Of a DNA stretch of 15,645 nt, positions 1-7,012 are shown piece by piece. The notes below the pieces were generated by a model. It did no database searches. It saw only the letters and a program-made list of their open reading frames with translations, and was not told the DNA's origin. How positions within the stretch are numbered: the stretch's first letter is position 1; the number at the start of each line of letters is the position of its first letter. The translations under genes and the position numbers were made by a program. Source of the stretch: Clostridiales bacterium (lineage in GTDB: Bacteria > Bacillota > Clostridia > Saccharofermentanales > UBA5734); assembly GCA_007135995.1 (NCBI GenBank), contig SLHU01000320.1, forward strand, positions 1 to 15,645. The letters run 5' to 3'.

Positions 1-31
1 TGGAAACCATGCATCTGTGACAAAGATAGCG

Positions 32-37
32 TATAAT
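32..37 (+). promoter_or_regulatory. Candidate promoter -10 box for the branching enzyme gene
   Basis: A perfect TATAAT lies about 100 bases upstream of the chosen start. No good TTGACA-like -35 box is visible 16-18 bases before it; ATGCAT at 9-14 sits at the right distance but matches poorly. The promoter may need an activator, or its true -35 may lie outside the window. Seen: the hexamer. Inferred: its use. Confidence 0.4.
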
Positions 38-41
38 TAAG

Positions 42-120
42 GCAGCTGCTGGCAACAGACAGCCAGCTGCATTGTGTTGTTTAGCTTAATTTCAGACAGC
101 ACGTGCAATTTAACAATTGC
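42..120 (+). other. Leader with two short inverted repeats
   Basis: Downstream of the TATAAT box, GCAGCTG (42-48) pairs with CAGCTGC (64-70), and GCAATT (105-110) pairs with AATTGC (115-120). The second is a 4-base-loop hairpin a few bases before the GGAG ribosome binding site at 127-130. They could shape translation of the branching enzyme mRNA. No known riboswitch was recognised. Confidence 0.3.
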
Positions 121-136
121 GGAAATGGAGCATGCT

Positions 137-2173
137 ATGAATCAGCAAGGTGATCCGGCAGGAAAAGACAATCATAAGGCCTATCATATTCTGCAGCTTG
201 ACCCCTGGCTTGAGCCCTATGCAGACGCTGTCAGAAAACGTGAAAAAGATTACGCAGACAACTGTAAAAGTCTGCTTGAGCAAAGCTGCTCACTGGCTGA
301 TTTCGCTAACGGTCATCATTATTTTGGGTTTCACCTTGATCAGCACGGCTGGGTTTACCGGGAATGGGCACCCGCAGCTGATGCGCTTTATCTAATAGGT
401 GACTTCAATAAATGGAACCGAACGTCACATCCGCTGACAAAAAAGAAACACGGTGAATGGGAAATCAGAATACCAGGGGCAGACGCGCTGAAACATGCTT
501 CCAGGGTGAAAGTCATTGTACATTACCAGGGGGAGGTAAAGGATCGTATCCCGCTTTACATTCGCAAAGTCATCCAGGATCCTCATACGCATGATTTCAG
601 CGGACAAATATGGATGCCTGAGCCATATGTCTGGCAATGCCCGTTTTTTCGAATCAGTCCGGAAACCTTGCCGCTTATCTATGAAGTGCATGTCGGGATG
701 GCGCAGGAAGACCCCAAAATCGGCACCTATCGGGAGTTCGCCGACCAAGTTCTGCCCCGCGCAGCAGCGCTGGGCTACCACGCAGTTCAGCTGATGGCCG
801 TGATGGAACATCCTTATTACGCATCCTTTGGGTATCATGTATCAAACTACTTCGCTGCTTCATCCTGGTTTGGCACCCCTGAAGATTTAAAATATCTGGT
901 AGACAAAGCACATCAGATGGGACTGGCAGTTCTTATGGATCTTGTACAGTCACATGCGGTCAAAAACACATTAGAAGGCATCAATGCATTCGATGGTACA
1001 AATGAACAGTTTTTTCATGCAGGTGATCGCGGGAACCATCATGCCTGGGACTCTAAATTATTCAACTACGGCAAACATGAAGTGATTCACTTTTTGCTGT
1101 CAAGTATCAAGTACTGGCTGGAGGAGTTTCATTTTGACGGGTTTCGCTTCGATGGCGTTACTTCAATGCTGTATCTCGACCATGGACTTGGAACAGCTTT
1201 CGACCGGTATGATAAATACTTCAGCGACAATACCGATCCGGACGCGGTCATTTATCTGCAGCTGGCCAATCAGCTGATTCATGAAATGAAACCAGACGCG
1301 TGGACCATCGCCGAGGATATGAGCGGTATGCCGGGCATGTGCCTGCCGGTTGAGGATGGCGGGATCGGTTTCGACTACCGGCTGGCGATGGGTATGCCTG
1401 ATTACTGGATCAAGCTGCTGGAGCAAAGAGACGAAGACTGGTCCATGCAAAGTCTATGGCATGAACTGACAGCATCAAGGCCTGGTGAAAAGCAAATCGC
1501 CTATGCTGAATCACATGACCAGGCACTGGTTGGTGATAAAACACTCATTTTCAGAATGGCTGACCAGGACATGTATTGGCATATGAGCAAATCAAGCCAG
1601 AGCCTGACCGTAGACAGGGCAGTCGCTTTGCATAAAATGATCCGCATGATTACGCTGACAACCGGGTCTGAAGGATATCTGACCTTTATGGGCAATGAAT
1701 TTGGCCACCCCGAGTGGATTGACTTTCCAAGGCAGGGGAATAACTGGAGCTTCGCCCACTGCCGCAGGCAGTGGTATCTGGCAGATGACCAGAGCTTGTG
1801 GTACTACGATTTAAATCAGTTTGAAAAAGAAATGCTTAGCCTTGTTCCCGGGATGGATATTATGAGGGAAAAGCCAGCCGCTTTGTGGATCGATACTGAG
1901 TTTAACCTGATCGCTTATAAGACCACGCAATATGTATTTATCTACAACTTTCATCCGGTTCGCTCTATTGACGCATTTCCGCTGCCGATTCACCAGGACG
2001 GGGCTTTCCGCGTGAAATTGAGTACTGATGACTCACAGTTCGGCGGTCAGAACCGAATTGACAAGAATAAGAGGTATCACACAGAGCCGCTAAAAGAAAG
2101 GGCAGGCGATCGTGGGATAAAAATATATGTTCCCTGCCGTACAGCTATGATTTTGCAAAAAGAAGACTCATGA
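137..2173 (+). CDS. glgB: 1,4-alpha-glucan branching enzyme, eukaryotic-type GH13
   Basis: Cuts alpha-1,4-glucan chains and re-attaches them by alpha-1,6 bonds, making branched glycogen in the cytoplasm. The 678-residue protein has an N-terminal LDPWLEPY segment, a CBM48-like domain (about residues 60-150, with REWAP) and a GH13 barrel. Visible catalytic features are region I D268/H273 (DLVQSH), nucleophile D339 in GFRFDGVTSM, acid/base E393 in WTIAED and D461 in YAESHDQALVGDKT. The FMGNEFGHPEW stretch is typical of eukaryote-like branching enzymes rather than E. coli-type GlgB. An in-frame GTG at 74 and an ATG at 125 are possible starts. ATG 137 is preferred because GGAG at 127-130 is six bases before it. 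No other glycogen gene lies in the window. Branching activity rather than a related transglycosylase is inferred from the family. Confidence 0.93.
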   Translation: MNQQGDPAGKDNHKAYHILQLDPWLEPYADAVRKREKDYADNCKSLLEQSCSLADFANGHHYFGFHLDQHGWVYREWAPAADALYLIGDFNKWNRTSHPLTKKKHGEWEIRIPGADALKHASRVKVIVHYQGEVKDRIPLYIRKVIQDPHTHDFSGQIWMPEPYVWQCPFFRISPETLPLIYEVHVGMAQEDPKIGTYREFADQVLPRAAALGYHAVQLMAVMEHPYYASFGYHVSNYFAASSWFGTPEDLKYLVDKAHQMGLAVLMDLVQSHAVKNTLEGINAFDGTNEQFFHAGDRGNHHAWDSKLFNYGKHEVIHFLLSSIKYWLEEFHFDGFRFDGVTSMLYLDHGLGTAFDRYDKYFSDNTDPDAVIYLQLANQLIHEMKPDAWTIAEDMSGMPGMCLPVEDGGIGFDYRLAMGMPDYWIKLLEQRDEDWSMQSLWHELTASRPGEKQIAYAESHDQALVGDKTLIFRMADQDMYWHMSKSSQSLTVDRAVALHKMIRMITLTTGSEGYLTFMGNEFGHPEWIDFPRQGNNWSFAHCRRQWYLADDQSLWYYDLNQFEKEMLSLVPGMDIMREKPAALWIDTEFNLIAYKTTQYVFIYNFHPVRSIDAFPLPIHQDGAFRVKLSTDDSQFGGQNRIDKNKRYHTEPLKERAGDRGIKIYVPCRTAMILQKEDS

Positions 2174-2197
2174 ACAGTGTCTGGCTGTTCATGAGTC
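2157..2197 (-). terminator. Intrinsic terminator of the - strand oxidoreductase pair
   Basis: A perfect 12-bp inverted repeat, GACTCATGAACA (2165-2176) and TGTTCATGAGTC (2186-2197), has a 9-base loop. On the - strand it is followed by TTCTTTTT, giving an intrinsic terminator for the dehydrogenase gene. The branching enzyme stop codon lies inside the left arm. On the + strand no T-run follows, so termination there is less certain. Confidence 0.65.
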
Positions 2198-2298
2198 GCT
2201 GCTTACTGTTTCACTGATCAGTCGCTGCTTACTGTTTCACTGATCAGTCGCTGCTTACTGTTTCACTGATCAGTCGCTGCTTACTGTTTCACTGATCC
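2195..2298. repeat. Four tandem copies of a 26-bp unit
   Basis: Units begin at 2195, 2221, 2247 and 2273. The first three are identical; the fourth differs only in its last base (C for A). Each junction forms the palindrome ACTGATCAGT. The first unit overlaps the terminator stem by three bases and the last includes the final 10 bases of the D-2-hydroxyacid dehydrogenase gene with its stop codon. There are no spacers, so this is not a CRISPR array. It is a probable variable-number tandem repeat. Confidence 0.95.
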
Positions 2299-3284
2299 TG
2301 ATCGAATTTCCTGTATCCGGTTTTAAAATCCACCTGATTGATAAGCGGCTCGCCCTTCACATATCGCTTCATGTTTTCAAGGGTGATGGCGGTAATTATT
2401 TTTTGAGTTGTTTTCAGGTGGAAACCGCCTGATACATGCGGCGTGATCAGTGCATTTTTCAGCTTCCATAAACGATGACTGGCCGGCAGCGGTTCAGGAT
2501 CCGTTACGTCCAGTCCCGCACCTGCCAGCTTGTTTTGCTCGAGTGCATCGCTCAAAGCCTCTGTATCAATCGCTGAGCCTCTGCCGACATTGAGGACATA
2601 CGCGCTTTTCTTCAGCAGTCCGATTCTTCTGCGGTCCAGCATTTGCCTGGTTTCATCTGTTTCAGGCAGCGATAAAGCGATGATATCGGCCTCTGGCAGC
2701 AGATCGTCCAGTGCATCGCCTAAATGCAGCTCATCCAGATAGTCTGGCTTTACGGAAGCGTGCCTTTTAACACCTATCGTGTAACTGCCAAGCGCCTTCA
2801 TTTTTCGTGCGAAATCGCCGCCTATGTCTCCAAGGCCAATCACCAGTGTCTTTGACTCTGCAACAGCTGTTACGCTCCCTTTGCTTTCCCACAGCCCCTG
2901 TGGCTGGTTATCACGGTATAAGTGCAGTTTCTTCTGCAGCATCAGCAGCATGCCAAGCATATGTTCTGAAATTGCCAGGCCATACGCGCCGGTTGCGTTT
3001 GTTAAAACAGCCTGCCGCGGAAAACCGCCCTTTTCAGTATAACCGTTTGCTCCGGCTGAAAAAAGCTGCATCCATCTGAGATTCTGCAGCTTGCCGGTTT
3101 TTTCAGGCGATATATTACCGATAATCACTTCAGCCTGCTCCAATAACGCCTTTGCTTCAGAATGATTGGCAAAAGTATCCCTATCATGGTAAGAATAAGC
3201 GTAATCAGGCGCAATTGCTTCAAGTTCACTTCTTTGCTTTTGGTTCATCGGAAAGACGATCAGGACATTTTTTGTCTTTTTCAT
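2289..3284 (-). CDS. D-2-hydroxyacid dehydrogenase family oxidoreductase
   Basis: A 331-residue cytoplasmic enzyme expected to interconvert a 2-keto acid and a D-2-hydroxy acid with NAD(P)H. The Rossmann motif G150-L-G-D-I-G155 is clear. The catalytic trio is present: R235 (NVGRGS), E264 (DPEP) and H283 (TPHVSGG). At the end of the second strand the usual acidic residue is missing and K173/R174/H175 occur instead, which suggests NADP(H) preference (inference). The substrate cannot be told. ATG 3284 is the only start available because an in-frame stop lies two codons upstream, yet it has no close ribosome binding site. The nearest strong one, GAGGAGG, ends 44 bases away, with an inverted repeat between. 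It lies 94 bases downstream of the aldo/keto reductase gene and may share its transcript. Confidence 0.9.
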   Translation of the reverse strand: MKKTKNVLIVFPMNQKQRSELEAIAPDYAYSYHDRDTFANHSEAKALLEQAEVIIGNISPEKTGKLQNLRWMQLFSAGANGYTEKGGFPRQAVLTNATGAYGLAISEHMLGMLLMLQKKLHLYRDNQPQGLWESKGSVTAVAESKTLVIGLGDIGGDFARKMKALGSYTIGVKRHASVKPDYLDELHLGDALDDLLPEADIIALSLPETDETRQMLDRRRIGLLKKSAYVLNVGRGSAIDTEALSDALEQNKLAGAGLDVTDPEPLPASHRLWKLKNALITPHVSGGFHLKTTQKIITAITLENMKRYVKGEPLINQVDFKTGYRKFDQDQ

Positions 3285-3358
3285 TATTTACTGTCAAGGC
3301 ATAACATGATTGTGGCTATGCCTCGTATCCTCCTCAATTAATCTTGATTAATATACCT
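3285..3358 (-). promoter_or_regulatory. Leader of the dehydrogenase: palindrome, distant SD and hairpin
   Basis: In - strand order: a TATATT -10-like box (about 3350-3355), an AT-rich inverted repeat ATTAATCTTGATTAAT (3337-3352), the strong Shine-Dalgarno GAGGAGG (3335-3329), and a hairpin of AGGCATA/TATGCCT (3323-3317 with 3303-3297). Last comes a seven-codon ORF whose TAA overlaps the dehydrogenase ATG as TAATG. The palindrome could be an operator and the small ORF a leader peptide. Motifs are seen; roles are inferred. Confidence 0.35.
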
Positions 3359-3378
3359 GGTGCTGCGTTTTAACTTGG

Positions 3379-4230
3379 CTAGAAACTGGTGCTGTCCGGG
3401 TCGGTCGCTTTGCCGCAGCAGTCTGTCAGACCGGCCAGCATCTTGACATCTTCCTGAGAAAGTTCAAAATCAAACAGATCAATATTCTCACGAATTCTGG
3501 AAGCTGTTACCGATTTAGGTAAAGGCAGAAAGTCCATTTGAAGACTCCATTTCAAAGCAATCTGCGCGATTGTTTTCTTATATTTTTCTGACAGCGCCTT
3601 CATTTCCGGAACATCAAAAATCTCTCCTGTTCCCAGCGGACTGTAGGCTTCCAGAAGAATATTTTGTTTACGGCAGTAATCGACAACGTCTTGTTGTGTT
3701 TCGCCGGGACACAGCTTAATCTGATTCACCATGGGTTTAATGCGTGCAGTCTCCATCAAAGCATCAATATGATGCGGCAAAAAATTACTGATACCAATCG
3801 AGCGGATTTTGCCGGCCTCATAGAGCTCTTCAAATGCTTTCCACGTACCTGCGTTTGCCTGCTGCCAGTTGTCACGGTACTTTAAGGGATTTGGCCAGTG
3901 AATCAGATAAAGATCCAGATAGTCCATATCCAGGTTGTTCATGGTCTTTTCAAATGCAGCTAGAGCTTCCTTGTACCCATGATCCTGATTGCCAAGTTTA
4001 CTGGTGATAAAAACGGCTTCACGGGGAAGACCGCTCTCTTTTACCGCTCGCCCAACGCTTTTTTCGTTTCCATAACCTGCTGCTGTGTCAATATGAAGAT
4101 ACCCTGCATCAAGTGCAGTTTTTACCGCCTGAAAAGCAGTTTCACCTTCTTCAGCCTGCCAGGTTCCAAATCCCACGCAGGGAATTTCCACGTTGTTGTT
4201 CAGTGTGAATGTGTCTTTTGCTGATTTCAT
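3379..4230 (-). CDS. Aldo/keto reductase
   Basis: A 283-residue NADPH-dependent carbonyl reductase of the aldo/keto reductase superfamily (AKR5-like), a single TIM barrel in the cytoplasm. The catalytic tetrad is complete: D48 and Y53 in HIDTAAGYGNE, K78 in ITSKLG and H111 in YLIHWP. The NADP-binding end is seen in PLPKSVTASRIREN. The usual NQIEFHPG segment reads NQIKLCPG, a substitution in the substrate pocket region that may change specificity. ATG 4230 is preceded by AAAGGAGG at ideal spacing, so the start is secure. It is the first gene of a likely two-gene unit with the D-2-hydroxyacid dehydrogenase. Both reduce carbonyls, so detoxification of reactive aldehydes or keto acids is possible but unproven. 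Confidence 0.93.
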   Translation of the reverse strand: MKSAKDTFTLNNNVEIPCVGFGTWQAEEGETAFQAVKTALDAGYLHIDTAAGYGNEKSVGRAVKESGLPREAVFITSKLGNQDHGYKEALAAFEKTMNNLDMDYLDLYLIHWPNPLKYRDNWQQANAGTWKAFEELYEAGKIRSIGISNFLPHHIDALMETARIKPMVNQIKLCPGETQQDVVDYCRKQNILLEAYSPLGTGEIFDVPEMKALSEKYKKTIAQIALKWSLQMDFLPLPKSVTASRIRENIDLFDFELSQEDVKMLAGLTDCCGKATDPDSTSF

Positions 4231-4287
4231 GAGTAGGCCTCCTTTAAATCATCTAAATAAAACGTCATGTGTGCTGCTTGTTGATTG

Positions 4288-4330
4288 TTGCGTACTATTG
4301 TTTGAACGCAAACTATAACTAGGTATTATA
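4288..4330 (-). promoter_or_regulatory. Extended -10 promoter with operator-like repeat, aldo/keto reductase
   Basis: On the - strand TGTTATAAT (4333-4325) is a perfect extended -10 box with TGn; no matching -35 is seen, as is usual for this promoter type. Just downstream of the expected start lie the inverted repeats TTGCGT/ACGCAA (4288-4293, 4306-4311) and GTTTG/CAAAC (4300-4304, 4309-4313). Their position suits a repressor site. The leader would be about 88 bases. Confidence 0.5.
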
Positions 4331-4630
4331 ACACAGCCGGAAATTCTCGCGGATGCATGTGTTACCGACTTTAGTCTGCTGTAGATACTGCATTGTCCGG
4401 AAGCAGAGAAAATAACGCATTTTCAACCCTTCTCTCGTCTCATCGCGGCATGACCACACAGAACAGATAAGATCAGCCTTTCGCTCGTCATGCTTCAATT
4501 TTCGCATGAAGTGATCACACATGCGCAGAACCGTTATCACGCATGTGCAAAGTTCGTTGATCTCACCAATACTGAAACTGTCTGTATTCCTGCGGCTATG
4601 ATAAAATGGGTAAAGCACTGACGATCAGGT
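4331..4630. other. Intergenic stretch without a convincing gene
   Basis: About 300 bases between divergent units. A 99-residue - strand ORF (4319-4618) is Cys-rich, has no good ribosome binding site and runs across the aldo/keto reductase promoter, so it is not called. An 8-bp inverted repeat CACATGCG/CGCATGTG lies at 4518-4525 and 4540-4547. TATGAT at 4597-4602 resembles a + strand -10 but lacks a clear -35. Confidence 0.5.
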
Positions 4631-4696
4631 GCCTTGCACTGCATCTGGCGCCGCCTGGCAGTCTGGCGGCGCCAGATGAAAAACTCAGTGCAAGGC
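4631..4696. repeat. Large inverted repeat, 25-bp stem with one bulge
   Basis: An 11-base outer arm, GCCTTGCACTG (4631-4641), pairs perfectly with 4686-4696. A 14-base inner arm, CATCTGGCGCCGCC (4642-4655), pairs perfectly with 4665-4678. The loop is 9 bases and a 7-base bulge (AAAAACT, 4679-4685) interrupts one side. No T-run follows on either strand, so it is not a standard terminator. It may be a structured RNA, an mRNA element of the peptidase transcript or a small palindromic mobile remnant. Confidence 0.85.
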
Positions 4697-4793
4697 CTTG
4701 ACAGCGCCTGACACCCTCACCAATGCTGTTTGTCCGGCCTGGAACTGGACGTATTGAGGGATCGATCAGAATAAAAATACGAGGTTGATGCAT

Positions 4794-5990
4794 ATGGAAA
4801 TGAACCTGAACCGCGATAAGCTGGAGACTAGAATCCATCACTTGATCGGCAGTCTTAAAAAAAACGGCGGTTTTGACACCGCGCTGATCATTGATAAAGT
4901 CAATCAATACTATTATACAGGAACCATGCAAGATGGGGTTCTGGTGGTAAGAGCAGATGGAAGCATATATTATTATGTCAGAAAAAGTTATCAGCGGGCT
5001 GCAGATGAGTCGCCGCTGAATCAAATTTACAAAATGCGCAGCTATCGCGATATGCTAAGTGAGCTGCCGGATAATCTCGGATGTGTTTACCTTGAAGCGA
5101 ATGCGATGCCTGTCGCGATGATGCAGCGGTTTCAGCGTGTGTTTACGTTTGAGGACATGAAGCCGCTTGATCAGGTTATTTTGACGCAGCGTGCGGTTAA
5201 GGATGCGGATGAGCTTGGCCTGATCAGAGAATCGGGGCGGCAGCACCAGATAGTTATGAACGAGATCATTCCTTCATTATTGCAGGAAGGCATGTCAGAA
5301 ACAGACTTCCTGGCTGACTTATACCAGGCGATGGTCAAACTTGGATATCAGGGATTATCGCGGTTTGGCATGTTTCAAATGGAAATGGTGGTCGGCCAGA
5401 TGGGCTTTGGCGACCATTCGATGTATCCGACTAATTTTGACGGGCCGGGAGGCATGCGCGGCATGTCGCCGGCTGTGCCGATTATTGGCAGCCGGGAAAG
5501 ACGATTGAAAAAAGGCGATCTGGTTTTCGTGGATGTCGGATACGGTGTAGCGGGCTATCACAGTGATAAAACCCAGGTGTATTCTTTCGGATGCAAGCCC
5601 TCAAAAGAAGCTGCCGCAGCTCATACTGCCTGCAGGCAAGTGATGAAGCAGCTGACAGACAAGCTGACAGCGGGTGCTGTGCCGGAACAGATACATCATG
5701 AGGTTTCACATAACCTGCCGACTGGTCTGACCAGGGACTTCATGGGTGTTGGCGAGGAAGCGGTTCGTTTTTTTGGCCATGGCGTTGGCCTGCAGATTGA
5801 TGAAATGCCTGTTATTGCGGTCAAACAAAAGCAGCCGCTGCTGGAAAACATGGTTGTCGCGCTGGAACCAAAATGCGGGCTGCCCGGAGCGGGCATGGTT
5901 GGTGTGGAAGAAACTTTTCTCGTGCGTCAGGATAAACCGGAATGCCTCACAGGTGGTGACAGAGACATAATGGTTGTTGCAGGTGAATGA
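4794..5990 (+). CDS. M24 family metallopeptidase (Xaa-Pro aminopeptidase-like)
   Basis: A 398-residue 'pita-bread' metallopeptidase expected to remove N-terminal residues before proline or cleave Xaa-Pro dipeptides in the cytoplasm. Residues about 1-160 match the creatinase/prolidase N-terminal domain in layout. The C-terminal half carries all five metal ligands of the family: D247 and D258 (VDVGYG...YHSDKT), H329 (FFGHGVGLQIDEMP), E358 (ALEPK) and E372 (GVEET). Starts at TTG 4785 and ATG 4788 are also open; ATG 4794 is chosen because GAGG (4781-4784) is nine bases before it, against three for ATG 4788. A weak promoter, TTGTCC-16-TATTGA (4730-4757), could serve it. The YitT gene follows after 68 bases in the same direction, probably in one operon. 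The exact substrate cannot be told. Confidence 0.9.
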   Translation: MEMNLNRDKLETRIHHLIGSLKKNGGFDTALIIDKVNQYYYTGTMQDGVLVVRADGSIYYYVRKSYQRAADESPLNQIYKMRSYRDMLSELPDNLGCVYLEANAMPVAMMQRFQRVFTFEDMKPLDQVILTQRAVKDADELGLIRESGRQHQIVMNEIIPSLLQEGMSETDFLADLYQAMVKLGYQGLSRFGMFQMEMVVGQMGFGDHSMYPTNFDGPGGMRGMSPAVPIIGSRERRLKKGDLVFVDVGYGVAGYHSDKTQVYSFGCKPSKEAAAAHTACRQVMKQLTDKLTAGAVPEQIHHEVSHNLPTGLTRDFMGVGEEAVRFFGHGVGLQIDEMPVIAVKQKQPLLENMVVALEPKCGLPGAGMVGVEETFLVRQDKPECLTGGDRDIMVVAGE

Positions 5991-6058
5991 AGCTTATAAC
6001 AACGAATATGGTGACAGCATGCACATACTGAGACGTGCTGCAAAAGGGAGGATATGAA

Positions 6059-7012
6059 ATGATGTCTTCGCGCAGGCATGCGCTGATCAGCCAGTCAAAG
6101 TGGTATACGGTGATGCGTGATAGTCTGCTGCTTTTGGCAGGCGGCCTGAGCGCAGCTTTGGCGATTAATGTTTTTTATGTGCCGATCAAGCTGACGATGG
6201 GCGGCGTCTCCGGTATTGTATCGATTATTTATCAGCTGACCGGACGAGGGGAGTTTTTATCCTTCGGGCTCTTATTCATTATTATCAATATCCCGCTTCT
6301 CATCATGGGATATTTTATGATTGGCGTACAGTTTGTCAGCAAAAGTATGATTGGAACCCTTGCATACTCAGTGATTATTGACCTCACACAGCCAATGATG
6401 TCCGGCTGGTACACGGAGTATATTAATCGCCCCCTGGCGTCTGGCGGTGCTGATCCGCTGATTTACTGTGTATTTGGCGGCGTTCTGTACGGCATGGGCC
6501 TTGGAATGATTTTTCGCGGCGGATTTACAACTGGCGGCACCGATATTATCGCTATGCTGGTTCGCAAGAAAGTAAAGATGATCAGTATGGGACAGATTCT
6601 GCTGGTGATGGATGCTTTAATCGTTTTTGCTTCGGCAATCGCCTATCGTCATGGTTCTGAACCAAGCATTCTCCTGGCGATGTACTCATTTATTGCGATG
6701 TATCTGACCGCTAAAAGCATTGATATCCTGCTGGAAGGATTTGATTATTGCCGGACAGCCTATATAATTTCAGATAAAAGTGAAGAAATAGCAGCGCAGA
6801 TTATGACGAAAATGGAACGGGGGGTTACATCACTTCATGGAGAAGGGATGTATACGCGGAAAACCAAAGATATTCTGCTTTGTGTCTTATCGCGAAAACA
6901 AGTGCCGGATATTAAGCTTATTGTCGCGCAGATTGACCCGGACGCTTTTGTCATTGTCACCGAAGCCAGGGAAGTCCTGGGAGAAGGGTTCAGCGGCAGC
7001 CATACGCTGTAA
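6059..7012 (+). CDS. YitT family membrane protein (DUF161/DUF2179)
   Basis: A 317-residue integral membrane protein. Residues about 20-225 form five to six hydrophobic segments with glycine-rich turns such as TMGGVSGIVS and FRGGFTTGGTDIIA, typical of the YitT/DUF161 family. From about residue 230 comes a soluble alpha/beta DUF2179 domain (YIISDKSEEIAAQI...GVTSLHGEGMY), a small ligand-binding-type fold. The molecular function of the family is not established; transport is often assumed. Two ATGs stand together at 6059 and 6062, seven or ten bases after GGGAGG (6046-6051). A GTG at 6035 is in frame but lies before that site and is rejected. The 3' end overlaps the convergent kinase-like gene by 23 bases, and no terminator is evident between them. 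Confidence 0.9.
   Translation: MMSSRRHALISQSKWYTVMRDSLLLLAGGLSAALAINVFYVPIKLTMGGVSGIVSIIYQLTGRGEFLSFGLLFIIINIPLLIMGYFMIGVQFVSKSMIGTLAYSVIIDLTQPMMSGWYTEYINRPLASGGADPLIYCVFGGVLYGMGLGMIFRGGFTTGGTDIIAMLVRKKVKMISMGQILLVMDALIVFASAIAYRHGSEPSILLAMYSFIAMYLTAKSIDILLEGFDYCRTAYIISDKSEEIAAQIMTKMERGVTSLHGEGMYTRKTKDILLCVLSRKQVPDIKLIVAQIDPDAFVIVTEAREVLGEGFSGSHTL

Noticed and set aside
74..136. GTG start that would add 21 residues to the branching enzyme
   Set aside because: No Shine-Dalgarno before it. ATG 137 has GGAG at six bases, and the added residues do not look like part of the family's N-terminus.
425..838. 137-residue - strand ORF and several others opposite the branching enzyme
   Set aside because: Shadows of a strongly conserved coding frame; products look random and have no ribosome binding sites.
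2195..2298. CRISPR-like array
   Set aside because: Copies are directly joined with no spacers and no cas gene is present.
4319..4618. 99-residue - strand ORF in the intergenic stretch
   Set aside because: Cys-rich random-looking product, no good ribosome binding site, no family resemblance, and it covers the aldo/keto reductase promoter.
4631..4696. Intrinsic terminator
   Set aside because: The stem is strong, but neither strand has a T-run after it.
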